Numbered from the stretch's first letter, positions 7,861 to 17,189 are shown. The stretch: DNA of 64,000 bases from JACVRX01 sp046726315 (GCA_046726315.1 JBKPAG010000034.1:23234-87233); one strand, 5' to 3'. The notes: generated by a model from the letters alone, not told the origin. Numbers and translations are program-made.

Positions 7861-10146
7861 TCACGCCGCTGTCCTCGGCTCGAGGCGCACGACGATCGAC
7901 TTCGACGCAGGCTGGTTGCTCATGTCTGCAGTGCTCTCTAGCGGGACGAGGACGTTCGTCTCCGGGTAGTAGGCGGCCGCGCAACCACGGGCCGTCGGGT
8001 AGGAGACGATTCGGAAGCCGGTTGCGCGGCGGCTCGCGCCGTCGTCCCACTCGCTGACGATGTCGACGTATTCGCCGTCGGAAAGGCCGAGTTCGACCAG
8101 GTCCGGCGGCGAGACGAACACCACGTGTCGCCCGCCCTCGATGCCGCGATAACGGTCGTCGAGCCCGTAGATCGTGGTGTTGAACTGGTCATGCGAGCGC
8201 AGAGTCTGCAAGATGAGCCGGCCAGGCGGTGGGCGTAGAACCGTCAATTCGTTGACGGTGAAGTTGGCCTTGCCGGTCGTCGTGTCGAACCGGCGACGGT
8301 CGCGCACGTTGTGGGCGAGCACAAACCCGCCAGGGATCGCAACGCGTTCCCGGTATCGCTCACAGCCGGGCACCACGCGTTCCAACCGTTCCCTGATCAG
8401 GTCGTAGTCGTCGGCGAACCGCTCCCACGGGACGGCGACCCGGTCGCGGAGGGTGCGGGCCGCGAGCTCGCAGACGATGCGGACTTCGCTGCGCAGGTGC
8501 GGCGACGCGGGCTCGAGGCTGCCACGGGAGGCGTGGACGACGCTCATCGAGTCCTCGACCGTCGCGAATTGCGGCCCGCTGGGCTGCCGGTCGATCTCGG
8601 TGCGGCCGAGCGTGGGCAGGATCAGTGCCTCCCGACCGGTCACCGCGTGCGAGCGGTTCAGCTTCGTCGACACCTGGACGGTGAGCTTGCAACGGCGGAG
8701 CGCGGCCTTGGTGACCTCGGTGTCGGGCGCGGCGGACACGAAATTACCGCCCACAGCCATGAAGACGTCAGCGTTGCCGTCACGCATGGCCACAATCGAG
8801 TCGACGACGTCGTGCCCGTGGTGCCGCGGCGGCTCGAAGCCGAACTCGTCGCGGATTGCGTCCAGCCAGGCCTCCGGCGGCCGTTCCCAGATCCCCATGG
8901 TCCGGTCGCCCTGCACATTGCTGTGGCCACGCACCGGGCAGACGCCTGCGCCGGGGCGGCCCATGTTGCCGCGCAGCAGCAGGAAGTTGACGATTTCGCG
9001 GATCGTGCGGACTGCGTTCTTGTGCTGGGTGATGCCCATCGCCCAGCAGACGATGATCCGTTGGGAGCGGAGAACCCGTTCGACGAGTTCGTCGATCGCC
9101 TTGACCGGGAGACCGGTTGCCTCGAGCACGTCGTCCCAGTCGAGCGCCCGCAGGTACGCGGTGTAGTCGTCGAATCCGTGTGTGTGCTCTGCGATGAAGG
9201 CGTCGTCGAGGACGGTGCCTGGCGCGGCGTCCTCGGCATCAAGCAACTTGCGGCCGAGTGCCTGGAACAGCGCCTGGTCACCGTTGACCCGGATATGCAG
9301 GAACTGGTCGCTGAGGGTCGTGCCACGACCGACCAAACCACTGGGACGCTGTGGGTTCTTGAACCGCCGCAGGCCTGCTTCGGGCAACGGGTTGACGCTG
9401 ACGATGCTGACGCCCGCCTGCTTGGCCTCCTCCAGCGTCGCGAGCATGCGCGGATGGTTGCTGCCCGGGTTCTGCCCGACGATCAGGATCAAGTCGGCCT
9501 TGACCAAATCCTCGAGGGAGACGCTTCCTTTGCCGACCCCGATGACCTCGGCCAATGCAAATCCGGATGATTCATGGCACATGTTCGAACAATCCGGCAG
9601 GTTGTTGGTCCCGTAAGCGCGTACGAACAGCTGGTAGACGAAGGCGGCCTCGTTGCTGGTCCGGCCCGAGGTGTAGAACAGGGCCCGGTCCGGTGAGTCG
9701 AGGGCATGCAGCTCACGGGCGAGCAGGTCGTACGCTCCGTCCCAGCTGATCGGCCGGTAGTAGTCCGAGTCCGCAGGCTTGTGCATCGGCTCGGTGAGCC
9801 GACCCTGTTGGCCCAGCCAGTGGTCCGTCCGCGCATCCAGGTCGTGCACCGAGTGGTGGGCGAAGAAGTCGGGCGTAACCCGCCGGGTGGTGGCTTCCTC
9901 GGCGACCGCCTTTGCGCCGTTTTCGCAGAACTCCATCGTCTTGCGGCGCTCGGGATCGGGCCACGCGCAGCTTGGGCAGTCAAAGCCGTCCTTCTGGTTC
10001 AGCCGGAGGAGGGTGCGCGCGGAGCGCGGGCCACCCATCTGCTGGTAGGCGTACTCCAGCGAATGCAGCACTCCCGGGATGCCCGCCGCCCATTTCTTCG
10101 GAGCGCCGACCTCCACCGTGCCCTCGTCCAGGATCTTCTCGGTCAT
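7861..10146 (-). CDS. FdhF/YdeP family molybdopterin oxidoreductase
   Basis: 761-residue member of the bis-MGD oxidoreductase superfamily, closest to the formate-dehydrogenase-like YdeP group. Visible are Cys57, Cys60 and Cys74 (DCPSC and EFCENG), a possible Fe-S site. The molybdopterin-binding region runs through TSGRTSNEAAFVYQ, NMCHESSGFAL (Cys191, candidate Mo ligand) and LILIVGQNPGSNHPRM. The C-terminal dinucleotide-binding domain contains LRSHDQFNTTIYGLDDRY. No Tat signal, so it is cytoplasmic. YdeP is linked to acid resistance in enterobacteria, but its reaction is unknown. The start has a GAGGAG site. Divergent from a ferredoxin-NADP reductase with 53 bp between starts. Confidence 0.9.
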   Translation of the reverse strand: MTEKILDEGTVEVGAPKKWAAGIPGVLHSLEYAYQQMGGPRSARTLLRLNQKDGFDCPSCAWPDPERRKTMEFCENGAKAVAEEATTRRVTPDFFAHHSVHDLDARTDHWLGQQGRLTEPMHKPADSDYYRPISWDGAYDLLARELHALDSPDRALFYTSGRTSNEAAFVYQLFVRAYGTNNLPDCSNMCHESSGFALAEVIGVGKGSVSLEDLVKADLILIVGQNPGSNHPRMLATLEEAKQAGVSIVSVNPLPEAGLRRFKNPQRPSGLVGRGTTLSDQFLHIRVNGDQALFQALGRKLLDAEDAAPGTVLDDAFIAEHTHGFDDYTAYLRALDWDDVLEATGLPVKAIDELVERVLRSQRIIVCWAMGITQHKNAVRTIREIVNFLLLRGNMGRPGAGVCPVRGHSNVQGDRTMGIWERPPEAWLDAIRDEFGFEPPRHHGHDVVDSIVAMRDGNADVFMAVGGNFVSAAPDTEVTKAALRRCKLTVQVSTKLNRSHAVTGREALILPTLGRTEIDRQPSGPQFATVEDSMSVVHASRGSLEPASPHLRSEVRIVCELAARTLRDRVAVPWERFADDYDLIRERLERVVPGCERYRERVAIPGGFVLAHNVRDRRRFDTTTGKANFTVNELTVLRPPPGRLILQTLRSHDQFNTTIYGLDDRYRGIEGGRHVVFVSPPDLVELGLSDGEYVDIVSEWDDGASRRATGFRIVSYPTARGCAAAYYPETNVLVPLESTADMSNQPASKSIVVRLEPRTAA

Positions 10147-10199
10147 GGCCCACCACTCCTCGCGAGCATCACCATCATCCTCCTGAATACGCTGACCTG

Positions 10200-11225
10200 G
10201 TGACGGAACCCAGCGCGCCCGTGGTCACCACCGATGGTGCCCGCAAGCAGCGCGTCGAACGTGACCTGCTGATCGTGGGCGCCGGTCCCGTTGGCATCTA
10301 TGCGGCCTACTACGCCGGTTTCCGTGGGTTGACGTCAGCGCTGGTCGACTCGCTGCCCGAGCCGGGCGGCCAGATCACCGCGATGTACCCGGAGAAGGCG
10401 ATCTTCGATGTCGCCGGCTTTCCGTCCGTCAAGGGCCGTGACCTGGTCGACGGCCTGGTCGAGCAAGCCGCCCAGTTCGATCCGACCTACCTACTCGGGC
10501 AGGAGGCCCAGGAGCTCACTCGACCCGGTGACGGTGTCGTCGAGGTCCGCACAGACGCGGGCTCGGTCATCAGATCTCGTGCGGTGATCGTCAGCGGTGG
10601 TATCGGTACGTTCGTCCCTCGCCCGCTGCCCGCAGGAGCGGACTGGGTCGGCCGGGGCCTGCACTTCTTCGTTCCCAAGCTCGCCGCTCACAAGGGACAG
10701 GACGTGGTGATCGTCGGCGGCGGGGACAGCGCGTGCGACTGGGTACTCTCCCTCGAGCCGATTGCCAGATCGATCACGTTGGTTCACCGGCGGGCCAAGT
10801 TCCGCGCCCATGAGCACACGATCGAGTTGGTGCGTCGGTCGAGCGCCGAGATCATCACCGACGCCCAGGTCAGCAAGATGCTCGGCGGTGACGCTGTCGA
10901 AGCCGTCGAGATCACGCTGACGGACGGCACGACGATCACCCGACCGGCGCAGGCCGTCATCGCCGCACTCGGGTTCGTGGCCAATCTCGGCCCGCTGCGA
11001 ACGTGGGGGGTAGAGGTCGTCCACCATAGGTACATCACCGTCGACACCACCATGGCGACGAGTGCGCCGGGCGTGTTCGGGGCGGGCGACATCACCGACT
11101 ACCCGGGCAAGGTGCGGCTGCTTTCGGTCGGCTTCGGCGAGGCCGCGATCGCGGTCAACAACGCGGCCGTGCTGATCAACCCGGACGCGAGCCTGTTCCC
11201 CGGCCATTCGTCCAACATGCCATAG
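10200..11225 (+). CDS. Ferredoxin-NADP reductase, thioredoxin-reductase-like type
   Basis: 341-residue flavoprotein that exchanges electrons between NADPH and ferredoxin. It has the N-terminal FAD motif LLIVGAGPVGIYAAYYAG, the substrate-side PEPGGQITAMYPEKAIFD stretch typical of the YumC/TrxR-like FNR group, the second nucleotide motif VVIVGGGDSACDW, and the FAD motif APGVFGAGDITDYPGKVRL. It lacks the CxxC redox pair of true thioredoxin reductases. The frame is open upstream, but GTG 10200 precedes the first conserved strand by about 20 residues and avoids overlap with the divergent molybdoenzyme. Supplying electrons to that enzyme is possible but inferred from position only. Confidence 0.87.
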   Translation: MTEPSAPVVTTDGARKQRVERDLLIVGAGPVGIYAAYYAGFRGLTSALVDSLPEPGGQITAMYPEKAIFDVAGFPSVKGRDLVDGLVEQAAQFDPTYLLGQEAQELTRPGDGVVEVRTDAGSVIRSRAVIVSGGIGTFVPRPLPAGADWVGRGLHFFVPKLAAHKGQDVVIVGGGDSACDWVLSLEPIARSITLVHRRAKFRAHEHTIELVRRSSAEIITDAQVSKMLGGDAVEAVEITLTDGTTITRPAQAVIAALGFVANLGPLRTWGVEVVHHRYITVDTTMATSAPGVFGAGDITDYPGKVRLLSVGFGEAAIAVNNAAVLINPDASLFPGHSSNMP

Positions 11226-11379
11226 CCCCACTGGCGGCCCCTCCCTTGGCAAGGGATGGCGGGCTGGCGAAGGCGGGCACCGAAACGGCTGAGGTGTCCC
11301 TGGCCTGCAGATGGTTTACACCGCACGCTGATCCGCAGTACGTTGATCATGACCTGTGGCGCGACCCAGGGAGGCGCAA

Positions 11380-12879
11380 ATGCCACGCTTTACCAGAGAG
11401 CATTTGTTCCACATCAGGCCCGTCGGCTCGCTTGTCGAGGAGACGCACGAATCCGGTCACGAGTTGAAACGGGCGGTTGGTCCGTGGAGCCTCATGGCGC
11501 TCGGGGTTGGTGCCATCGTCGGCACCGGCATCTTCGTGGTCGTCGGCGAGGGCCTCGCGCGAGCGGGTCCGGCAGTGATCATCTCGTTCATGGTGGCCGC
11601 CGTCGTCTGTTTGTTCTCGGCCCTCTCCTACGCCGAGCTGGCCTCGTCGATCCCGGTCGCCGGGAGCGCTTACACATACGCTTACGCGACGCTTGGTGAG
11701 ATCGTCGCGTGGGTCATCGGATGGGACCTCGTTCTCGAGTATGGCGTGTCCGTGGCCGCGATCGCGGTCGGCTGGGGCGCCAACTTGAACGCCTTCCTCG
11801 ACATCACGTTCGGGGTGGCGCTGCCAGAGACGCTCACGACCTCCCTGGAGGACGGCGGCTTCAACCTCCCCGCGGTCCTCATCGTCCTGGCGATTACGTT
11901 CCTGCTGGTCCGCGGCGTGAAGGAGACGGCCGCCCTCAACAACATCATGGTGGTCGTGAAGCTTGCCGTGCTCGCCCTGTTCATCGTGCTCGCCTTTACG
12001 GCCTTCAACGCCGACAACCTGCAGCCGTTCGCGCCCGAGGGCTGGGGTGGTGGTGTCCTCGGCGGGAACACTGGCGTGCTGGCCGCTGCGGCCATCATCT
12101 TCTTCGCCTACATCGGCTTCGATGCGGTGTCGACGGGCAGCGAGGAAGCCAAGAACCCGGCGCGCGACCTGCCCTTCGCCATCATCGGGTCGCTGGTCAT
12201 CTGCACGATCATCTACATCCTGGTGTCCGTCGGGGCGGTCGGGGCGCTGCCGGCGGAGCAGCTTGCCGCGACCGACGCACCGCTCTCCGAGGCGCTCGAG
12301 GAGGGCGTCGGCCTCAGTTGGGCGGCGTCGCTCACCGCGTTCGGTGCCCTGGTGGCGATCACGAGCGTTCTGCTCGTCATCCTTTACGGCCAGACCCGCA
12401 TCTTCTTCGCGATGGCGCGCGACGGCCTGGTGCCGGAGTCGTGGGCGGAGGTCAACCCGCGGTACGGGACACCGGCGAAGCTGACAGTCGGATTCGGCAT
12501 CCTCGCTGCCCTGGTCGCCGCGCTCTTGCCACTCGGGGTGATCGTGGAGATGGTCAACATCGGGACGCTGTTCGCGTTCATCCTCGTCAACGCCGGCGTC
12601 ATGATTCTCCGCCGGACCAGGCCGGACATAGAGCGACCGTTCAAGGTGCCGGTGCCATACCTCTGGTGCACAATCGGCATCATCCTGTGCATCTACCTGA
12701 TGTTGGGCCTGCCGGTCGCAACCTACATCCGGTTCGTCGTCTGGCTCGCCATAGGGATTGTGATCTACCTCCTGTACGGGTACTCGCACTCCCGGCTACG
12801 GCACCACTACCCCGATGTGCCCGACCTGCCCGACATCGAACCCGACGCTCCGGCGACGCCCGCTGCGGGCGCCAGGTAG
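11380..12879 (+). CDS. APC superfamily amino acid permease (cationic amino acid transporter type)
   Basis: 499-residue permease with about 12 transmembrane helices. Helix 1 carries the substrate-backbone motif LGVGAIVGTGIFVVVGEG. Other marks are SYAELASSIPVAGSAYTYAY, FFAYIGFDAVSTGSEEAKNP (CAT-type) and QTRIFFAMARDGLVP. It likely imports basic or branched amino acids by proton symport; specificity is not readable. ATG 11380 is chosen because AGGGAGG at 11368-11374 is well placed; a GTG at 11356 would put the site inside the gene. The universal stress gene follows within 8 bp, so they probably form one transcript. Confidence 0.9.
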   Translation: MPRFTREHLFHIRPVGSLVEETHESGHELKRAVGPWSLMALGVGAIVGTGIFVVVGEGLARAGPAVIISFMVAAVVCLFSALSYAELASSIPVAGSAYTYAYATLGEIVAWVIGWDLVLEYGVSVAAIAVGWGANLNAFLDITFGVALPETLTTSLEDGGFNLPAVLIVLAITFLLVRGVKETAALNNIMVVVKLAVLALFIVLAFTAFNADNLQPFAPEGWGGGVLGGNTGVLAAAAIIFFAYIGFDAVSTGSEEAKNPARDLPFAIIGSLVICTIIYILVSVGAVGALPAEQLAATDAPLSEALEEGVGLSWAASLTAFGALVAITSVLLVILYGQTRIFFAMARDGLVPESWAEVNPRYGTPAKLTVGFGILAALVAALLPLGVIVEMVNIGTLFAFILVNAGVMILRRTRPDIERPFKVPVPYLWCTIGIILCIYLMLGLPVATYIRFVVWLAIGIVIYLLYGYSHSRLRHHYPDVPDLPDIEPDAPATPAAGAR

Positions 12880-12887
12880 GGCGCACT

Positions 12888-13775
12888 ACGACCAGCCGTG
12901 TCGTCGTCGGATATGACGGATCGGAGGCCAGCGAAGACGCCCTCGCGTTTGGGCTGACCTGGTGCCGGTCCACTGGCGACGTTCTGATCGTCGTCACCGT
13001 GTATCCGGAGGAGCATGCGCTGGGCGCGGGGCGCACCGACGTCGAGTGGACGACGTACGTTCGGGAACAGGTTGAGATCATCCAGGAAAGGGCGCGGGAC
13101 ACCGCGGGTGACGCGGCGCTATACCATCACGTCGCATCGACCTCGGCCGCACACGGCTTGGCCGACCTCGCCGAGGATGTCGAAGCGTCCATGGTGATCC
13201 TGGGCGCGAGCCGACAGACCGGCTGGCCTTGGTCGTTGCTGGGCAGCAGCGCCGAGCGGCTGCTCCATGGGGCGACAGCTCCAGTAACGGTCGTACCGGC
13301 CGGCTGGCGGCTGGAAGGGTCGGATCAGGTCTCGACCATCGGGGTGGCTTACATAGACACTCCTGACGCCCGCGAGGCGTTGCGCGTCGCCGTGCTGGTG
13401 GCCCAGCGCATCCCGGCGCGGCTCGCGCTCTACTCTGTGCTCGGCCGGTCGCCGGAGCGCTATTCGTACCTGATCGGCCGGGCTGACGAGCAGGCGTTCC
13501 TGGACAAGGTCCGAGACTCATTCGGCACAGCGCTGGAGTTAGCCGCGGCCGGAGTCCCGCTCGAGCTCGAACCGCGGACAGTGCTCCTCGAAGGTGCGGT
13601 CGTTGAATCGCTGGCAGCGCTCGGCCCGGACGATGTCGACCTGCTCGTGTGCGGTTCCCGAGGTTACGGCCCCACCCGCCGCGTTCTGCTCGGTGGGGTT
13701 TCGTCGCGGCTGATCCGGCTTGCCCGGCTACCGGTGGCGGTGGTCCCGCGCTCCAGCACGGTTTCCATGGAGTAA
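12888..13775 (+). CDS. Tandem universal stress protein (UspA), apparent ACG start
   Basis: About 295 residues with two Usp domains. Domain 1 begins VVVGYDGSEASEDAL and ends MVILGASRQTGW...VTVVP; domain 2 ends LLVCGSRGYGPTRRVLLGG...VAVVP, with an ATP-binding-type G-x2-G-x9-G pattern only in domain 2. The frame has no ATG, GTG or TTG near the first strand. The first canonical in-frame start inside the gene would delete that strand. An ACG at 12888 reads TTSRVVVGYDG and sits 6 nt after AGGTAGGG (12874-12881), so it is the best start. A single T-to-C change of an ATG is the alternative. Co-transcribed with the permease. Confidence 0.8.
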   Translation, partial: TTSRVVVGYDGSEASEDALAFGLTWCRSTGDVLIVVTVYPEEHALGAGRTDVEWTTYVREQVEIIQERARDTAGDAALYHHVASTSAAHGLADLAEDVEASMVILGASRQTGWPWSLLGSSAERLLHGATAPVTVVPAGWRLEGSDQVSTIGVAYIDTPDAREALRVAVLVAQRIPARLALYSVLGRSPERYSYLIGRADEQAFLDKVRDSFGTALELAAAGVPLELEPRTVLLEGAVVESLAALGPDDVDLLVCGSRGYGPTRRVLLGGVSSRLIRLARLPVAVVPRSSTVSME

Positions 13776-13796
13776 CCGCCGGCGCGTGCGGAACAC

Positions 13797-15152
13797 TCAT
13801 GCGATCGACGCAAGGGCCTGTACTGCGGTGTCGACCTCCTCGGCGGTCGTGACGATGGACGGGCCGAGTCGGACATAGGGAGTCTGGTACGGCGTCACGC
13901 TCGCGATGATCCGGTGTCTGGACTGCAGCTCATGGACCACCTCAGTCGGTGGCCGTCCAGTGACGTCGCAGCACACGATGCCGGCGGATAGGTCGGGATC
14001 GCGCGGTGTCACCAGGTCCACGTTGGGTAGCTCAGCAATGCCGTCCTTGAGGCGGGTAGCGAGTTCCGAGGTCCTGGCTGCCACCCGATCCTTCCCAATC
14101 GCCAGGTGGAACTCAAAGGCTGCTGTCAGGGCCCAGCGATGCTCGAAGGAGTGGAAACCGCCTGGCGTGCCATCCAAGCCGAAGACGAAGGGTGCGTTTC
14201 CGTTGTCGAGCCAGTTGCCGAAGCTCGGCCCGGAGAAGGTAGGGATGACTGCGGCAATCCGATCCCACGCGTCGCGGTGGGCCCAGACGATCCCAGTGCC
14301 GCGAGGTCCGAACAGCCACTTATGTGTGCCCGAAATGAACATGTCACAGCCGAGCTGGCTCGGTGCGGCCGCCTCAGCGCCCAGCCCATGCACGGCATCC
14401 AGACCAAACAGGATCCGATCGTCGGAATTGCGGTCAACATTGATATCGGCCAGCGCGTCAGCGATCTCCCGCACGGGAAGCTTCACGCCGGTGCTCGAAT
14501 GCACCCAGGTCAGCGCGACCAGCTTGGTGGTTGGGCGGAGCGCGCCAACGAGTCTGCCGATGACCTCATCGGCCGATGCCTTCGCCGGGTCCTCGTACAG
14601 CGCTACTCGCTCGACTTCTGCGCCGACCTTGCCTGCCGCCAGGCGCAGCGCCTCGTGTGTGGCGTAGAAATCGTGAGTCGACGTCACGATGTGGTCTCCG
14701 GGCTGCAGCTTGAGTCCGTGGTAGGTGAGCCCTAGACCCATCGTTGTGCTGTCGGTCAGGGCAAGTTCCTCGGCGGCAACGCCGAGATATCGCGCGGCGG
14801 CGGCCCGAACCGCGTTTTCGAGTTCGATCTCCTGCCCGGTGGCGGCAACAGGGTCCCGATCGAGGCTGTCCCTGAACTGGTTGATGGCGTCGCGAACCTG
14901 GGCTGGATGCGAGGCGAGCACAAACGCGGCAAAGTGCAAGATCTCGGGGTCAAGTGCAAATTGGGTACGTACGGCAGCCCAGTCACTCAGGTCCACGCGG
15001 GCCTTGGAGTCGTTGTCTGCAGGGGCTCGGTCGGCGTTGCCCGTGGTACAGCCACCCCAGCCGACGACTCCGGCGCCCGCGGCAACCAATCCGCTGCGAG
15101 CGATAAAGCTTCGGCGGCTCAACGATTCCATTTCTTGGGTCAATATTGACAT
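13797..15152 (-). CDS. Class V aminotransferase-fold PLP enzyme with Tat/lipoprotein signal
   Basis: 451 residues. The N-terminus is a twin-arginine signal (SRRSFIARSGLVAAGAG), and WGGC at about residues 32-35 resembles a lipobox, so the protein is probably exported folded and may be lipid-anchored. The mature part is a fold-type I PLP enzyme of the isopenicillin-N-epimerase/cysteine-desulfurase-like group: STHDFYATHEALR, LTWVHSSTGVKLP, LFGLDAVHGLG (the Asp pairs with the PLP ring) and the Schiff-base Lys in SGTHKWLFGPRG. Exported PLP enzymes are uncommon. The substrate is unknown; racemase, epimerase, lyase and desulfurase activities all occur in this fold. No RBS is obvious at ATG 15152. 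Confidence 0.83.
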   Translation of the reverse strand: MSILTQEMESLSRRSFIARSGLVAAGAGVVGWGGCTTGNADRAPADNDSKARVDLSDWAAVRTQFALDPEILHFAAFVLASHPAQVRDAINQFRDSLDRDPVAATGQEIELENAVRAAAARYLGVAAEELALTDSTTMGLGLTYHGLKLQPGDHIVTSTHDFYATHEALRLAAGKVGAEVERVALYEDPAKASADEVIGRLVGALRPTTKLVALTWVHSSTGVKLPVREIADALADINVDRNSDDRILFGLDAVHGLGAEAAAPSQLGCDMFISGTHKWLFGPRGTGIVWAHRDAWDRIAAVIPTFSGPSFGNWLDNGNAPFVFGLDGTPGGFHSFEHRWALTAAFEFHLAIGKDRVAARTSELATRLKDGIAELPNVDLVTPRDPDLSAGIVCCDVTGRPPTEVVHELQSRHRIIASVTPYQTPYVRLGPSIVTTAEEVDTAVQALASIA

Positions 15153-15233
15153 CTGGGGCAGGGCAGCATGAGGCGCGAGGGGGAGCTGTTACCGATCTGT
15201 TGAACGGGCGAGTTGCCGCCCCGAACCGGGCGT

Positions 15234-15644
15234 CTACCCTTTGCGACCCAACTCGGACGTCGACCGGACGTTCTGCAACCGCACCTGGCCCCTGGCAACC
15301 AGCCGTTCGTCCTCGTCCCAGATCTGCACTGACCACAGCTGTTGGGTCCGGCCGCGCTGGATCGGCAGCGCCTCGGCCCGCAGCACTCCCGAGCGGACAG
15401 CGCGCAGGAAGTCGGTCTGGTTTGCGACGCCGACAACGTGCCCGTCCTCGCCGAGCCAGACGGCGGCGGCAACACTCGCCAGCGTCTCGACGATGGAGCA
15501 GTGCACACCGCCGTGCAGGATGCCGAACGGCTGGTGCAGCTCCGGGCGTACCTCGAGGTGGGCGGTCACGCGGTCGGAGGACACCTCGTCGAGCTCGAGC
15601 CCGAGCAGACCGACGAAGTTGTCCGTCTCGGCGACAGGAGGCAT
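15234..15644 (-). CDS. Hotdog-fold thioesterase (PaaI family)
   Basis: 136-residue single hotdog domain that probably hydrolyses an acyl- or aryl-CoA thioester. The PaaI signature is clear: HQPFGILHGGVHCSIVETLA (the HGG turn and the catalytic acid region), followed by VVGVANQTDFLRAVRSG and the final strand QLWSVQIWDEDERLVARGQV. The open frame extends to 15725, but the homology begins just before ETDNFVGLLGLEL. ATG 15644 (or GTG 15656) is therefore the likely start and leaves 107 bp for a divergent promoter shared with the DedA gene. CoA substrate not predictable. Confidence 0.88.
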   Translation of the reverse strand: MPPVAETDNFVGLLGLELDEVSSDRVTAHLEVRPELHQPFGILHGGVHCSIVETLASVAAAVWLGEDGHVVGVANQTDFLRAVRSGVLRAEALPIQRGRTQQLWSVQIWDEDERLVARGQVRLQNVRSTSELGRKG

Positions 15645-15751
15645 CGGATCCCTCACGGTTGAAGAGGCGGCCAGCCTATTGCCGGGCTGCTCGGGCTGCC
15701 GACCTACAATCACCGTGCCCATCACCGTTCCCGATAGAGGACGCTGCCGCC

Positions 15752-16405
15752 GTGCCGTTGCTCATGGAAGGGGCCGTCGACGACGGCCTGGTCGGGCTGT
15801 CCGGACTGGCCGCCGATGTGATCGCGGGGATCGGCGAGATCGGGGTGGGACTGCTGACATTCGTCGAAACGGTGTTCCCACCGGTTCCGAGCGAGCTGAT
15901 CCTGCCACTGGCGGGATACCTCGCCGAGCGAGGCCGGATGAACGTCGTCCTGGTGGTGCTCGCCGCGACGGTCGGCGCTCTGCTTGGTGCCCTCGTCCTC
16001 TACGCGCTCGGCGCCCTCTTCGGCGAGGAGCGGGCACGGCGCTGGCTGACCTGGCTGCCACTCGTCGACGAGTCCGACTTCGACAATGCCTCGGCGTGGT
16101 TCCACCGGCACGGGCACGGGGTCGTCTTCTTCGGCCGGTTCGTGCCGATCGTGCGCAGCTTGGTGTCGCTTCCCGCGGGCGCCCAGCGAATGCCAATCGC
16201 GCCGTTCCTCCTGCTCACCGCCGCCGGCAGCGCGCTCTGGAACGCCGCACTGGTCGGCGGGGGCTACCTGTTGGGAACGCAGTACGAACGGGTCGAGCAC
16301 TACCTCGGGTATCTCGATTACGTCATCTACGCCGCGATGATCGCCGTTGTCGGCTGGTTCGTCGTGCGGAAGTTGCGGCAGCGCCGCGCGGCGTCGGTCG
16401 TGTGA
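15752..16405 (+). CDS. DedA/SNARE-associated family membrane protein
   Basis: 217-residue DedA protein. It has the re-entrant loop motif ETVFPPVPSELILPLAGYLAE, ALVLYALGALFGEE, and the signature FFGRFVPIVRSLVSLPAG with the Arg residues needed in DedA proteins. A NAALVGGGYLLG segment and a C-terminal helix follow. Family members act in lipid translocation and membrane-potential homeostasis, including undecaprenyl-phosphate recycling for some. GTG 15752 is preferred and ATG 15764 is possible. Divergent from the thioesterase gene and convergent with the ACT-domain gene. Confidence 0.9.
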   Translation: MPLLMEGAVDDGLVGLSGLAADVIAGIGEIGVGLLTFVETVFPPVPSELILPLAGYLAERGRMNVVLVVLAATVGALLGALVLYALGALFGEERARRWLTWLPLVDESDFDNASAWFHRHGHGVVFFGRFVPIVRSLVSLPAGAQRMPIAPFLLLTAAGSALWNAALVGGGYLLGTQYERVEHYLGYLDYVIYAAMIAVVGWFVVRKLRQRRAASVV

Positions 16406-16441
16406 ACCGGACCGCCGGCTGGGCGCTCGCTTCACAGCGCA

Positions 16442-17080
16442 CTATCGGCTAGCTCGTGCCGGTCCGGGTACCGCTGGTTCGGGCCCGACGACGGGCAGGC
16501 AGGCGAGCACATCCAGCATGTGCTGGAGTCGGCCAAGTTCGGTTCGGTGGAATGCCGGCCCATCCTCGCGGGCCACGGTGAGCACCAGCCCGCCCGGTAG
16601 CGGTGCCCTGGCCAGCCGCGCACCGTCGGTCACGGCGACGGCGCGCGCCGGAACCCCGTCGGGCAGCCGCGGGTGGGCGGGTGCCTCTGGGCTGGCCATT
16701 CGCACCTCACCGGCACCGTCCGCGACGCATGCCCAGTTCGCGGCCAGCACCAGCGGCGCCGCGTCCATCAGGGTCGACAGCGCTCGTGATGGCGCAGCCA
16801 CCATGGAGGCGATCACGCCGGCTTCGGGCATCGCCTCCGGAGTGCTGCGGGCTGCCCACAAGCCAATGGGTCGCACGCCGGGGATGGAACGCAGCGACGA
16901 CACCAGTCGGTCACGCGGTTGGCCGCGCCACTCGAGGGTGATGTCGTCGAGCGCTCGACCGGAGTCCCGTTCCAAGACATAGATCTGGGCAACGTCGGCT
17001 CCGAGGACACCGAGCGTCCACGTCACCCGACCAAGCGAGCCGGGTTGGTCTGGAAGCTCGACCCGCAGTCGCAGTAACAT
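16442..17080 (-). CDS. ACT domain-containing protein
   Basis: 212 residues. Residues 1-75 form an ACT domain, the small-ligand (amino acid) sensing fold: LRVELPDQPGSLGRVTWTLGVLG then VAQIYVLERD. The rest (ACVADGAGEVRMASPEAPAH and onward) is an Ala/Pro-rich region with no enzyme motif I recognise. There is no catalytic partner domain, so it may be a stand-alone amino-acid sensor. It is isolated between convergent DedA and the DUF202 pair on the same strand. ATG 17080 is the only good start. Confidence 0.78.
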   Translation of the reverse strand: MLLRLRVELPDQPGSLGRVTWTLGVLGADVAQIYVLERDSGRALDDITLEWRGQPRDRLVSSLRSIPGVRPIGLWAARSTPEAMPEAGVIASMVAAPSRALSTLMDAAPLVLAANWACVADGAGEVRMASPEAPAHPRLPDGVPARAVAVTDGARLARAPLPGGLVLTVAREDGPAFHRTELGRLQHMLDVLACLPVVGPEPAVPGPARASR

Positions 17081-17189
17081 GGCTCCCCCAACGATGATGG
17101 TCTCGACGCCGGCTCGCGGGTTGCGGACGGCCGTTACCCACGGTGCCGCCCGGATGTTGCCGTGCTGTTTCCGCTGCGCGTCGTCTCGG

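Noticed and set aside
11246..11262. Possible terminator TCCCTTGGCAAGGGA after the ferredoxin-NADP reductase
   Set aside because: A stem of six bases without T-run is weak in a GC-rich sequence; not listed as a feature.
11347..12789. 480-codon minus-strand frame opposite the permease
   Set aside because: Highly charged, repeat-like sequence with no domain. The permease on the plus strand has clear helices and motifs.
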